From positions 26,545,053 to 26,609,052 of the forward strand of contig JAQFVV010012394.1 in NCBI GenBank assembly GCA_028023455.1: a stretch of 64,000 bases of DNA. The letters run 5' to 3'. Every line of letters begins with the position of its first letter. Position 1 is the stretch's first letter. The position numbers and the translations under genes were made by a program. The DNA comes from Epiperipatus broadwayi. Taxonomy: Eukaryota; Onychophora; Udeonychophora; Euonychophora; Peripatidae. The notes under the pieces were generated by a model. The model was not told the origin of the DNA, did no database searches, and was given only the letters and a program-made list of their open reading frames with translations. This document shows, in pieces, positions 21,847 through 32,169 of the stretch.

Positions 21847-22479
21847 GACCCACCACTCTCCACACTATCTCATAACACTGATACACTTGAACACATATGT
21901 TGAAAAGATAAATAATCACCAATACACATATTTCATGCTAAATCAGCAATCATCAGTTGGTCCAGATCACCATCTCTACACATATATGCTATAAGTGCTC
22001 AGATATATATTAAGATAGCCAAACCTCATACTTTAATGGACAGGCTTAAATCTACTCCACCCTCCAACTCTTCAACCATCCATCCAATTGAATGATGGAA
22101 TGCTCAAAGGTCATCCTGAAGCCGATATTCTTGTCACACCCATGTTGATCTAAGGTCAATCTGACCCCTCATGTACAAGACATGACAAGAATCTCAGCCT
22201 CAGGGAGGCCTTTGAGCATTCCATCATCAGATTTTCAATTGGATGGACAGTTGAAGAATTGGAGGGTGGAGTAGATTGAAGCCTGTCCATCAAAGTATGA
22301 GGTTTGGCTATCTTAATATATATCTGAGTACTTATAGCATAGATGTGTAGAGATGGTAATCTGGACCAACTGATGATTGCTGGTTTAGCAGGAATTACGT
22401 TTATTGGTGATTAATTATCTTTTCAACATATGTGTTCAAGTGTATCAGTGTTATGAGATAGTGTGGAGAGTGGTGGGTC
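21847..22479. mobile_element. F2 large fold-back element, ~630 bp
   Basis: GACCCACCACTCTCCAC at the left end is the exact reverse complement of GTGGAGAGTGGTGGGTC at the right end. The two ~270-bp arms stay complementary through 'TATCTCATAACACTGATACA', 'TTAAGATAGCCAAACCTCAT' and 'GGTGGAGTAGATT'. The centre (about 22110-22210) holds a shorter imperfect palindrome. No ORF. Related half copies occur at 2036-2405 and 16690-16830. No clear TSD was seen. Confidence 0.85.
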
Positions 22480-23085
22480 GTGTGAAAGTCTGTGCTCATA
22501 TACCCTATATATTACATATGTAGACACAGGTATATAATAAGCTTGTGTGTTTCAGTTATTGGATACAATTCTTATAACTAGCAAGGCAAAGGATAATATA
22601 TTTACATAAATGGAGTAATTAAATATATAATTAAAATGGCATACGCGCATTCATTTTTTTTTATATATATATAAAAATAAGAAAACTAAAAATGTTAGTT
22701 CAAATGAGAATTTAAATCAATATCCTATTTGTAAAATAATATCTAAAAAAAAAGAAAGAGGAGATATTTTATTTAACTCTGATGTAATTTTATTTAAAGA
22801 TAAACTAGCAATTTTCCAAAGAAGAGCCTGTTATTATTTACATTAAGAGGAAATAGAGGTAATTAAGTTCAATTTAAAAAAATATCTACCTTGATTCAGG
22901 TAATAATAGAAAGATTATCTTTGTATTAAATTGACTGCAGTTATTTTTTTGAGAAATTTCAAGTGAATTTAGGTCTAAATTTAAAAATAAAATGTATATA
23001 TAAAGCAATATATATAATTCCGGGTGGATATAAATGGTCTTCTAATTGGTGAACAATGTCTAAGATTTTAAAGTGAAAATAATAT
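22480..23085. other. AT-rich stretch, nothing recognised
   Basis: No supported feature. Contains TA-rich runs near 22660. Confidence 0.4.
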
Positions 23086-23089
23086 ATCT

Positions 23090-23420
23090 AATTTCTTCAG
23101 CAGAAAAGTTTTCCTTCTAAAACACTTCAGCATATTTAATTGAAGTTCTCCAATGTATTCTATTCTCTTTTATAAATTCTAAACTTCCTTAGACTGCCTA
23201 TTAGCTAATCCTTATATCCCAGATGGTATCTACCTCCCCATGAAAATCATTCTCAAGTTCACCATAAAACACACTTTTAAGTCTTACATTGTTCATTCAT
23301 ATTACACATCCAATCCAATGAATATGTGATTTTGGTCTCCATAGTAACACATCCAGCAAAACTCATTTCTAGAGAACTTTTCTCTCCCTCTCACCTTTTT
23401 CTTTTTTCCTTCTAGTTAGA
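23090..23420 (-). mobile_element. LINE-C RT C-terminal fragment
   Basis: The minus strand, read across frameshifts, gives LDWMCNMNEQ, then VLW (from a YGEL block), then GGRYHLGYKD, LIGSLRKF and NTLENFN. This matches the order GHV-RM--R-PK--YGEL--G-R--GG---RYKD-LK-SLK-F-I found near the C-terminus of a group of LINE endonuclease-RTs. It is heavily decayed and is distinct from LINE-A, B and D. Confidence 0.55.
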
Positions 23421-23454
23421 ATGGCCATATTCATTTACATGTAAATGTTTTTAT

Positions 23455-23594
23455 TAATAGTAGTAGTACTAGCAGCAGCAGTGACACTAGTAGTAGTAGT
23501 GGTCATCATCATAGCAGCAGTAGTGGTAGTAGTAGTAATAGTAGTAGTAGTAGTAGTAGTATTAAAGAACTTTATTTGATATCATAAGTAAAAC

Positions 23595-23689
<95 letters not shown>

Positions 23690-23690
23690 A
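23455..23690 (+). repeat. TAG/GTA microsatellite
   Basis: An imperfect AGT/AGC tract (23455-23563) is followed by a long, almost pure TAG tract (about 23594-23688). The minus-strand frames over it encode only poly-Thr or poly-Tyr and are artefacts. Confidence 0.97.
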
Positions 23691-24830
23691 GCATGACAAT
23701 GTAATACATGAAGAAAGTGTATGCAATTGTAAAACATTTTACAATGTACAAGTTCACCAATATACATATTAGTTAAGTATATATGCTGACATGCTCTCAT
23801 AATCCTCCTTTCTAAGAAATGAGCAATCTGATTTACATACAATTTGATTAATCTATTGCCTATATGTACACATACCCATACAACTATGCACATTCCAAGG
23901 CTATGACTATGAGAACATGTAATGCCCTCAAAAGAACTTAGCTTTGATAATAATTTTCATGCAATTATAGCTTTTGTTAAAACAGGCTTTGTTGACTTAA
24001 TTATAGCTTTTCTTATGCAAGTGTGACAGTGCATATAGTTCTAATTTACAGTTGTCTAAGAAAAGTTTCTTAATTTTATAAATTACAATAGATATAAGTT
24101 TTACATTATAACAATCGATTCATTTGGTGGTTATAACATAGTCAAAAGTATTAGTGTTTAATTAATATATAAAGTTATTACCTACCATTATAATTTTAAA
24201 TTTACAAATAGTATATTTTTAATGGGCAACTTGTTATTTTACATATATTTATTTTTATTACAAAGGATTTTCCTCACTTAAGCAAACATTGGTTACATTA
24301 TTTCAGTTGGTAATGATTACAATGTAATCGCAAGTATGTCAGTTTAATTAATGTATATATATATATTGAACCGTATTAAAAATAGGTATGGTTCATGAGT
24401 ATATTGGCATTTGGTAATATTTAAAAAAAAGCTAAAAAAAGTAACATTTAAAAATCTTTTAAAATACACAATTTAATTTTCTTTTTTAATTAGTATAATT
24501 TATTTTTTAGATAACATACAATGAAAGTTATTTTTGTTTCATATTTATCTGCTTAATTAAAAATAAATGTTAAAATTGGAAAGAATGTAGGCACATGTGG
24601 CTTATTTATCCAGATAAACAAAGAAATATAAATGCAATAGATTACCATCATAAAAAGTTTTAACGCTAATTAAAGATGGCCAAAGTAATTCATAAAAAAG
24701 GAAGACTTTGGAACTAAATAAATGTATAAGATTATCAACTTAATATTCTGATAACAATAATAAGTGCAGAAGCTTCAAAACTAGATGTAGAATATAAAAA
24801 GAAGCATACAATTTTGATTTGGGTCTTGTC
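23691..24830. other. AT-rich stretch, possible intron
   Basis: No repeat or exon was recognised. It lies immediately 3' of the exon at 24838-25012 and could be its downstream intron. Confidence 0.35.
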
Positions 24831-24837
24831 GTCTTAC

Positions 24838-25012
24838 TCTTTCAGCTAGAGGTTCCATGAGAGCCTGGATAGTGAAATGCATCTGCCCAGGAATACTAAT
24901 CACCTGCTGAACAAAGTCCTCATGCAGGAATGGGAATGAAGTGTTGTGGACACCATCTTTTGTAATGAAGAGGTCACCCCAAAACAGCTTCCAGGCCAGG
25001 AATGTAAAAATG
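24838..25012 (-). CDS. Internal coding exon of an unrecognised gene
   Basis: On the minus strand a pyrimidine-rich acceptor (TTTCTTTTGTCAG) is followed by 175 bp, then GTAAGA as donor. One frame is open throughout: one leftover base, then 58 codons ending in phase 0. The peptide starts IFTFLAWKLFWGDLFITKDG, continues VHNTSFPFLHEDFVQQVI and ends SIPGQMHFTIQALMEPLAER. Composition is close to 45% G+C, far above the flanks, and codon use is mixed rather than A/T-only. It looks like an ordinary conserved cellular protein, soluble or peripheral, since its hydrophobic start is too short and mixed for a clear membrane helix. I do not recognise the family. The upstream exon must end in phase 1 to join it. 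Confidence 0.75.
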
Positions 25013-26870
25013 CTGACAAAAGAAACCAGTTAACTTCCAATCCCAAGAAATATATGTATTCTACAAGAATCTACACAAATTTACCAATAAGCTAAGATTA
25101 TTCATACCTTAATTTGTGACAAAAAATGTTTGCAAACTAACGTTAACTATAAGCTTATAATACCAATAGAGACATTAACTTTTATTATTCAAGGAACTTT
25201 CTAGAAAAAAATTAAGAAGAAAAGTACTACGTGAATTAATCATTTTAATTATTTGATCATTATTATATGGATTAGCATGTATGTGCTTTCCAATTTTATT
25301 TAATAATTTATCTTTTAAATATTTTCATTTGTTATAATAAAATATTTATTTTTAATATCAACTTTTCACTGTGCATTATTAATGTTAGTTTATTAGATTT
25401 ATTGTGAGCTAATTGTGTGAGAAATATATAAATTACCTTTGCCAATATACTTGTTAAATAATTAAGCTCAGAGAAAATTAATACAACATTAATTAAAAAG
25501 AAACATAGTCCCGATGTTACTTTTAGTTATTAGTTGTAAAATGACGATGCTATGCGATGGATCAGTGAATTCTTGTATAGAATTCTGGTGCCTTTTTCTA
25601 AATAAATAAAAAACTGATTTCACTGGCAATTCAAATCATAATAATTATTTGGCCAGTTAATCAGGAAATATAGCTACATTTTTCAAATACCCATTCTCAT
25701 AAATGATCGGAATATATATTCTTTTTCATAGCTTGATTAACTTGCACTTTCTAGTGTGTAAAAGAAGACCTAAATCCAACCATGAATGTTAAATTAGACT
25801 ATGAACATTACAATATATTGTTATTATCTACCATTATTTTAATTTAAAATTTACATGTAGATTTTTAATGGGTAACTTGTTATTTTATATATAATATAAT
25901 GGGATGGAGTAAAATGGAGGTCATCCTGGGGGATGATGGCAAAACATCAAATCCCCAGTTCAACATAAATATTTCAAATAATGAAATTTAGGATATTAAA
26001 GTAAGAGATATTAAAGTAATATTCAATATCAAAAATATATAAACAATTTTATGTGTTAAGAGTATGGGATCATAAGATCTCTCAGAGATAAGCCAGTTAA
26101 CTCCTTAGAGCAACTAAAAGTATCAATAACCATACATCCACCAGCATTATCAATAAATAAAAATAAGGTTTAGTAATACTCATCATTATGAGTGATCAAC
26201 AATCAAATAAATCAATACATTAAATCAACAGTCAATCTTGTGACTGGATTTGAAATAGGTCTACTGTAGACCAGGCCAACTATTTAGCCTTTCTTTGCCA
26301 GCTCGGAACATTTATTTAAACAATTTGGGTGCACAAATTAAATGATAATTCATCTGAATGTATAATAATAAAAACAATAATGCTGGGATATTAAAAGATG
26401 CTGATTATCATCAATGCTCTGGCCATTTAGTACCATTAATGTACTGGCCAATTATAAACTTAGTTTCCAATAAAACTAAACTAAAACAAAATGTAGTGCA
26501 TGGACTTTGAATAATATAATCCTCACACCAAAACCAGAACAATGTCATACTGGAATGCCTTGCACTAAAAATATATCTCCTTTAATATATCTGACCATTA
26601 TGTATGAATCTAGCTTAGAGAACATAAGATAATGATGCGATGCAATTTTAACAATTGAATTCAAGTTTACTGACAACAATAAAAAAATTAGACTTCAGAA
26701 TAAAGCTATAGACATATCAATTAGGCCTTCTGATTTTGATTACCATACAATTAAAAAAAAACTATCGCATTGTAGTTTAAAATTAATATACATATCTGCA
26801 CACAAACGTGTTATAATTTAAAAAAATGATATTTTACATATATGTGTGGATTAATATAAAATCAAAATTC
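25013..26870. other. AT-rich stretch, probably intron and decayed repeats
   Basis: No second exon was found. 'GTCTACTGTAGACCAGGCCA' near 26258 contains a short GTCTAC/GTAGAC palindrome. Nothing else is supported. Confidence 0.35.
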
Positions 26871-26879
26871 AATTTATTA

Positions 26880-28345
26880 CATTGTGATATATATATATAT
26901 ATATGTTCCATATAGGCACATAGAGACATGTTTTACTATTACATGAATATATTTCAATTGACATTTAATAAAATTTTAAATGATTAAAATCTATATATAA
27001 GCATCTATGTGACACACATTGATATTTATGCATACAGAGACGTAGCATTATAATTTCTAGAGATATTTAAATCATTATATAATTAAAATTTTACATATAT
27101 GTGTTATATATATGCACCCACTGATGTTTATATACTTTAATTTGAAAATACAATTATTAAAAATTATTTTCAAAATTATTCTTTGTTGAGAATATATAAA
27201 TTTCATTTGTTATTTTATAGTAACGTCTACTCTTTATCGATTAGTTTCTTTTAAATCAAGCAAAATTATTTGCAGTTTAAGTTTATATTTTTAAATGTCA
27301 TTTTTTAAGAAATTACTAAAACAATTTCTTTAAAAATTTATATACAAATCATCTATGGATTGATCCTTTCTTTTAGATGTTTGACTCAAGCAAATTATTT
27401 ACTTGTTTTATTTTAAGTTACAGATTAAAATGTCATTTTAAGGAATATTCAAATAGAATACAACAACTCATTGTATATACATGCAATGCATTTATCTGTG
27501 GTTCCCTACATGTATAGATAAACAGCAACATACATATACCAATTTCTTCATCAAGATTTCTCATGGTGAGGTTGGTTTTGGTGATTGTCATCATCAAAAT
27601 AGGTATAGTCCAGGCAATTGTCAGCATCAGGAAAGTTATAATCAGGTAATTTGTTGGTATTGATCAGTGATCTCCCTTCTGTTTGGGCCAGTAATCTATT
27701 TTCATCCACATTTGTGTGGTTTCCTGTGAATCAAAACTCCTCTATAGTGCTATAAACTGCTGCTGGATTTACTGTCTCAAATACAGCTACATCTGATTCA
27801 TGGTATCTATCTGTATAGTTTAGAAACCAACCAACTCTGTTAACTGTGCCAACTCCCTGCTACAGCTATCAATTAAAATATTTTTAGCCAAGCTAAAATT
27901 TTACAAAAACCAGACTGTTCTAATCTCTTTATCAACTCTTTTTATAAGAGTGGCTGGGTGAGGTGATCAAGCACATTGTTTTAATTAAACAGTGTTCATT
28001 TGTCTAATCCTTTTCAAAGCAAGTTTGAAGTTTTATCAAGGTGTGATATAAAAGATTTTTAAAAATAGATAATAGTATGCCAGCATTAATTAAAAGATTT
28101 CACACATAAATCATGCTTGTTTTTAAATTCAAAATCAGAATTCAATAAAAATATTTAATTTATAATAAAATTCTATTTTAAATTCCGAATTTTTTAACCC
28201 TTTATTTATTACTTTCATTCCTCAAAATATAGAAAATATCTACAAAAAATTTTGTCTATGTTTATTTCTTCTTTTCCTTTCAACTTTATATATATATTTG
28301 TGTGCACACACTATGCTATTGTGTGCTATGTAACAGTCTTTATTA
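26880..28345. mobile_element. Dispersed element G, copy 1
   Basis: Reverse-complement counterpart of 32170-34165. Shared blocks in order include TTTCAATTGACATTTAATAAAATTT, TTTTAGATGTTTGACTCAAGCAAATTA, 'AAAATGTCATTTTAAGGAAT', CAGCAACATACATATAC, AGTTATAATCAGG, CTCCCTTCTGT, ACTCCCTGCTACAG and GCATTAATTAAAAGA. This copy is about 0.5 kb shorter than its partner. The 27433-27663 open frames inside it are not conserved in the partner and are not considered genes. No RT or transposase motif was seen, so the class is unknown. Confidence 0.75.
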
Positions 28346-28739
28346 TAATATATAGCAAGCTATAATAAATGAAATCATAACTTTAAACAACAATTCGGTG
28401 AAATTACTACAATTATAAGAAATAAAGAATTAGAAATTCTACAAATTTTAGATTAAAAAACAAAATGAAAAATAGTGGACATTTTTATTTTTGTTCAAAC
28501 AAATTTTAAAAATTTAGTTATGTTTGATTCCCATGACCAGAATTATTAAAATATATTATAATGGTCAGGGAAAATGACACTTTCTCTATCTGCCATACAG
28601 GGACCATATCACAGAAAATTTATATAATAGGCAGATACTTCTTGTTAGAATTCCACTTGGTATTTGTAAAGTATTAACTGTGCAGCCTTTGGTGGCACTG
28701 TTTCTAGTTAAAAACAGAGCAATATAACATTACCGGGCT

Positions 28740-29110
28740 GCTAGATTTTTTTTAATCTAATATATCGTATTTTGACACTAATTTTTTCTTTTTAATATAT
28801 TGTTGTTGTTGTTTTGGACATAATTATTTTTTTTTGGTTTTCATTTGATAAATTTAAAACTATAATGGAGACTGACTTTTTTTTGGATCTCAAAAGTACA
28901 TAATTTTTGACATACGCCTTTTTTTTGTGGGGGGGGGGATTTCCATTCTAAATCCACTGTTTTTTTTTTACAGATGCCTTTTTTTTTTTTTGGTTTGGAT
29001 TCGATACATTTCAAAGTATAAGGGACAGTTTTAACTTTTTTTTTGGAATATCTCAAATATACACAATTTGCTTTACGTACGACTTTCTTTTTTTTTTTAT
29101 TTAAAATTAG
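28740..29110. repeat. T-run-rich low-complexity tract
   Basis: Repeated T8-12 runs separated by 30-60 bp pieces, plus a G10 run near 28930. The minus-strand 118-codon frame here is mostly lysine from the T-runs and is spurious. Confidence 0.7.
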
Positions 29111-29269
29111 AATCGACACTTTCTTTTTGAATTTGTTAAAAATGCAGGGGATTGCTGTTGATTGATTTAGCAAAAAAAATTCAAACCTGTCTGACAAACT
29201 CTGCCTCGGATGTCCGTATTTGCTTATAAACGAAAAGAATTGTTTGGTATTTTATCTTACATTTATAAA

Positions 29270-29515
29270 TACTGGTTTTTTTTGGGCGGCGGGTTTTGAT
29301 TTTTTTGTTTTTTTAATAATAACAAATAAAACAAGGTTTTGATTTTTTTTGTTTTTTTAATAATAACAAATAAAACAGGGTTTTGATTTTTTTGTTTTTT
29401 TAATAATAATAAATAAAATGGGACTTCTTTTTTCTCTTAGATTTATAAATATAGGGGGTTTTTTTTGGCGGCGGGTTTTGATTTTTTTTTTTTTAATAAT
29501 AACAAATAAAACGTC
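29270..29515 (+). repeat. Minisatellite, ~45-60-bp unit
   Basis: The unit 'GGTTTTGATTTTTTTGTTTT' then TTTAATAATAACAAATAAAA occurs about four times. An outer higher-order unit opening TTTATAAATA-GG and TTTTGGGCGGCGGG or TTTTGGCGGCGGG occurs at both ends (about 29265 and 29440). The GGCGGCGGG block stands out in this AT-rich context. Confidence 0.85.
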
Positions 29516-29588
29516 AAAAACAAAAAACAAAAAGTCAATCGTGGTATTGTTTTTTTAACAAAAAAAATATGTATGTTAACCGGTTTTG

Positions 29589-29825
29589 TTACACTTTCAC
29601 AAAACACATTTTTGAGCCCTCAAACCATGTACCCTTGCGAATAGACATGGTTTGCCTGCAGGCACACGAGTAGCATACAAACTTCCAAGCCCGCTGTGTG
29701 AGATTCATCGATTTGCCACATTCACATGTAATGGCATGCGGCAGGTTGTTTTGGGCTTGCAGAAATGCAACTGCCTCAGTTTCTCGGTTTGGGACATCCC
29801 AGAAATGTAATAACATGGAAGACAT
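29589..29825 (-). pseudogene. Merlin/IS1595 (ISXO2-like) transposase N-terminal fragment
   Basis: The 78-residue frame starts MSSMLLHFWDVPNRETEAVA and continues FLQAQNNLP. Next comes a CxC...CxxC zinc-ribbon arrangement: CECGKSMNLTQRAWKFVCYSCACRQ with the Cys pairs at residues ~34/36 and ~51/54. It ends MSIRKGTWFEG at ~63-72. A zinc ribbon followed by S-x-R-x-G-T-x-F/W-E-G is the hallmark of the N-terminus of ISXO2-like/Merlin DDE transposases. The catalytic DDE domain should follow but the frame stops after SKMCFVKV, so only the DNA-binding head survives, or the rest lies beyond an intron or deletion. No terminal inverted repeats were identified. It shows that DNA transposons of this superfamily were active in this lineage. 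Confidence 0.75.
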
Positions 29826-29959
29826 TTTGTTATTCTTTTTTAACTCTTGTCAGAGTCACGACAAAAATGGTATCTCTTCGCAAACAACTACAATCGTCTG
29901 CCAGAAAGATTGACATATTTTTTTTAACTTTATTTACAAAAAAAAAACTAAATTAGTAA

Positions 29960-31440
29960 AAAAAAACAACTTTACACAAATATAAAGAATACGCTAATAA
30001 TTACTAATCCGCAAAAATCTTTCAGTTGGGAAATGCAGAAAATCATAAACATCAATAAATAAACACTTGAAAAAGATGACAATGCTCACACTCTCATCTT
30101 AAATTCTAGCGACAATACAAATTCTGTCAATATGCATAGGAATTAAACCCACAATGAAATCAACGGCAAACTATACGATCATAGTATTGTTAGTAGACAT
30201 AATGTTATTGAACACAGAAGAATTGGCCACGTATTATAACCACTACATATGATCTACTCATATATTAATGATCACTCATATATTAGCAGTAGGTTCAGCT
30301 GTGAAAGCGGTATAATTCTGTGTTTTTACACAGAAACAGCACCAACACAGGCTGTACATTGAATAGTTTACAAATACCTTCCACTTTTACTTTGACCATT
30401 AGCCCTTGCCACTAGCTCAAGGAGAAGCAGAGATTTATAATTTAAATTCTTAAAATGTATTTTTTATAAAGAAAAAGATAAAAAAATACCTAAAAGTATT
30501 TCAATATTAAAAAAAAAAGCCACTGCCAGTAATAATCACAAAACATTTATTTACACACATATAACTTTGAGAAATAAATTAATATTGCTTTATATTTTAG
30601 TATTAATTTTAAATTTAAATTGTTATTTTAGCAAGGTTGCACAGGTGAACAGTTTATATATTTTTATTTTAGAATGTTGAGTGTAGATAGGCTACATAGA
30701 ATATGCAATCAAAAACTTTTCAAAATATTTAATCTCAGGCTAAAAGTTCATATCCAAACCACGCTTGCTTCCTGATATACAGACACAACCAATGCAATAT
30801 GAAAATGTTACCATAAAACCATGCTGCCAGGAATGTGCATCTGCAGCATATTATTTGAAAGAAATGATCCTCATCCAGTATAGGAATGTGCATCTGTCTG
30901 GTGAAGGAATCATATATATATATAAAAGAAATGCTTTGTATGGAGGGAGAGCAGTGTTTGCTGACTTATGGTTCCTATCCATAGAGCAAAAAGGTAAATG
31001 AATGGCAGGTAAGCACTCCACATCCATTGCAATGCAATGGCTACACCTTTGGGCCATGCACTCATTTGGGCATGTTGCCCTGTATGCTAACATGCTTCAC
31101 ATTACATTGATATAAACACCCATATATCCCTCTACCAGCATTGATTCAACTAAAAAACAAAGTCTGAAATTAACCCCAATGACCTAACTCCAAACTTAGC
31201 AGCTCTATGCAGCCATCTACACCCAACTTTAAATTTAATAATTTAATTAACACATAATAATAAAAAAACAGAAATGGAAATGATTAATTCGTAAACTTAA
31301 TACATAAATGAAAAATTATTAACTGGTATCGTCCAGTTGCTGGTCAGATGAGAGTCCATTTATTTTTTATTTTTTTTGCAGATTGACTACTTATTGGAGA
31401 TATATTTAAAAGAAAGTTCAATTGGTAAAAGTTTATACTT
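29960..31440. other. Unassigned stretch
   Basis: Mostly AT-rich. 30740-31130 is less AT-rich and repeats GGAATGTGCATCTG twice about 55 bp apart (near 30832 and 30882). Open frames there (30765-31001 plus, 30851-31093 minus) overlap each other and show no motif. Probably old transposon sequence. Confidence 0.3.
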
Positions 31441-31442
31441 AC

Positions 31443-31552
31443 CCTTTGGTCTTGATAACTCCTCCAGATTTCATCCAGTTTATGGAAGTCCTTGCTGATC
31501 CTATTGTTTGCTAATGGTTCTTTGGAGATGTGACTGCTACAAACCATATTTT
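31443..31552 (-). CDS. Weak coding-exon candidate
   Basis: The donor CAAAGG/GTAAGT on the minus strand is excellent. With the acceptor TTCCCAG the exon is 110 bp, two bases plus 36 codons (NMVCSSHISKEPLANNRISK, then DFHKLDEIWRSYQDQR), ending in phase 0. A stronger acceptor (TTTTTTTCATTTGCACCAG, exon from 31579) would bring a stop into every frame and make it untranslated. Local G+C is well above the flanks. It could be an upstream exon of the 24.8-kb gene, but phase 0 does not join directly to that exon. No family recognised. Confidence 0.25.
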
Positions 31553-31891
31553 CTGGGAACCATGGTCAGGAGGCCTCATCTGGTGCAAATGAAAAAAACT
31601 AAATCTAGTATCAGACTCCTACATCATGAAGTCTGCACTATATAGCTAGCTGTATTATGTAGATTGATAGTCAGATTAAAATTACTGAGTTCCAGTATTT
31701 CATCTTTTATAATTTCTGGCCTCCCTTGTCATAAATCCTACAGATCGATTGAATATGACATCACTGATCCTAAGGTCCAGAGGTTTTCTATTCTGGCCTG
31801 TGCAGGGTTTGGTGTTTGCATTGGTCATTTTTTAATTTTTTTTATCTCTTATCTGACCTTGCAATCGTATAAGTACCCCAAGGGTTAGACA

Positions 31892-31975
31892 ACACTTAGA
31901 CAATCCCAATATCAATAACAATTGACAAATTTCAAACTGTTGTCAAGGCAAACTTCTTTTAACAATAAAGGTGGA
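31892..31975. repeat. Dispersed repeat end, partner of 17855-17935
   Basis: Shares 'TTTCAAACTGTTGTCAAGGC' and CTTTTAACAATAAAGG with the 17.9-kb copy, in the same orientation. Confidence 0.7.
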
Positions 31976-32169
31976 ATCTCTATATGCAGATGTTTTTTAA
32001 AGTTTTTATTATTGTTTATTTTTAGAAGAACATAAAGACTTTCAAAATGAATTAAAATCATAAATTTTTATTTGTAATATATAAACATAGAATTATGTGT
32101 GTATGTATATGTGAGTGCATGTGATTGCACATGCATGTAAATATTCATTATACATGTGTACACATAGGT

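Noticed and set aside
23572-23893. Minus-strand frames encoding long poly-Thr or poly-Tyr
   Set aside because: They are direct translations of the TAG microsatellite and have no independent coding evidence.
28841-29197. 118-codon lysine-rich minus-strand frame
   Set aside because: The lysines come from T-runs on the plus strand. Low-complexity artefact.
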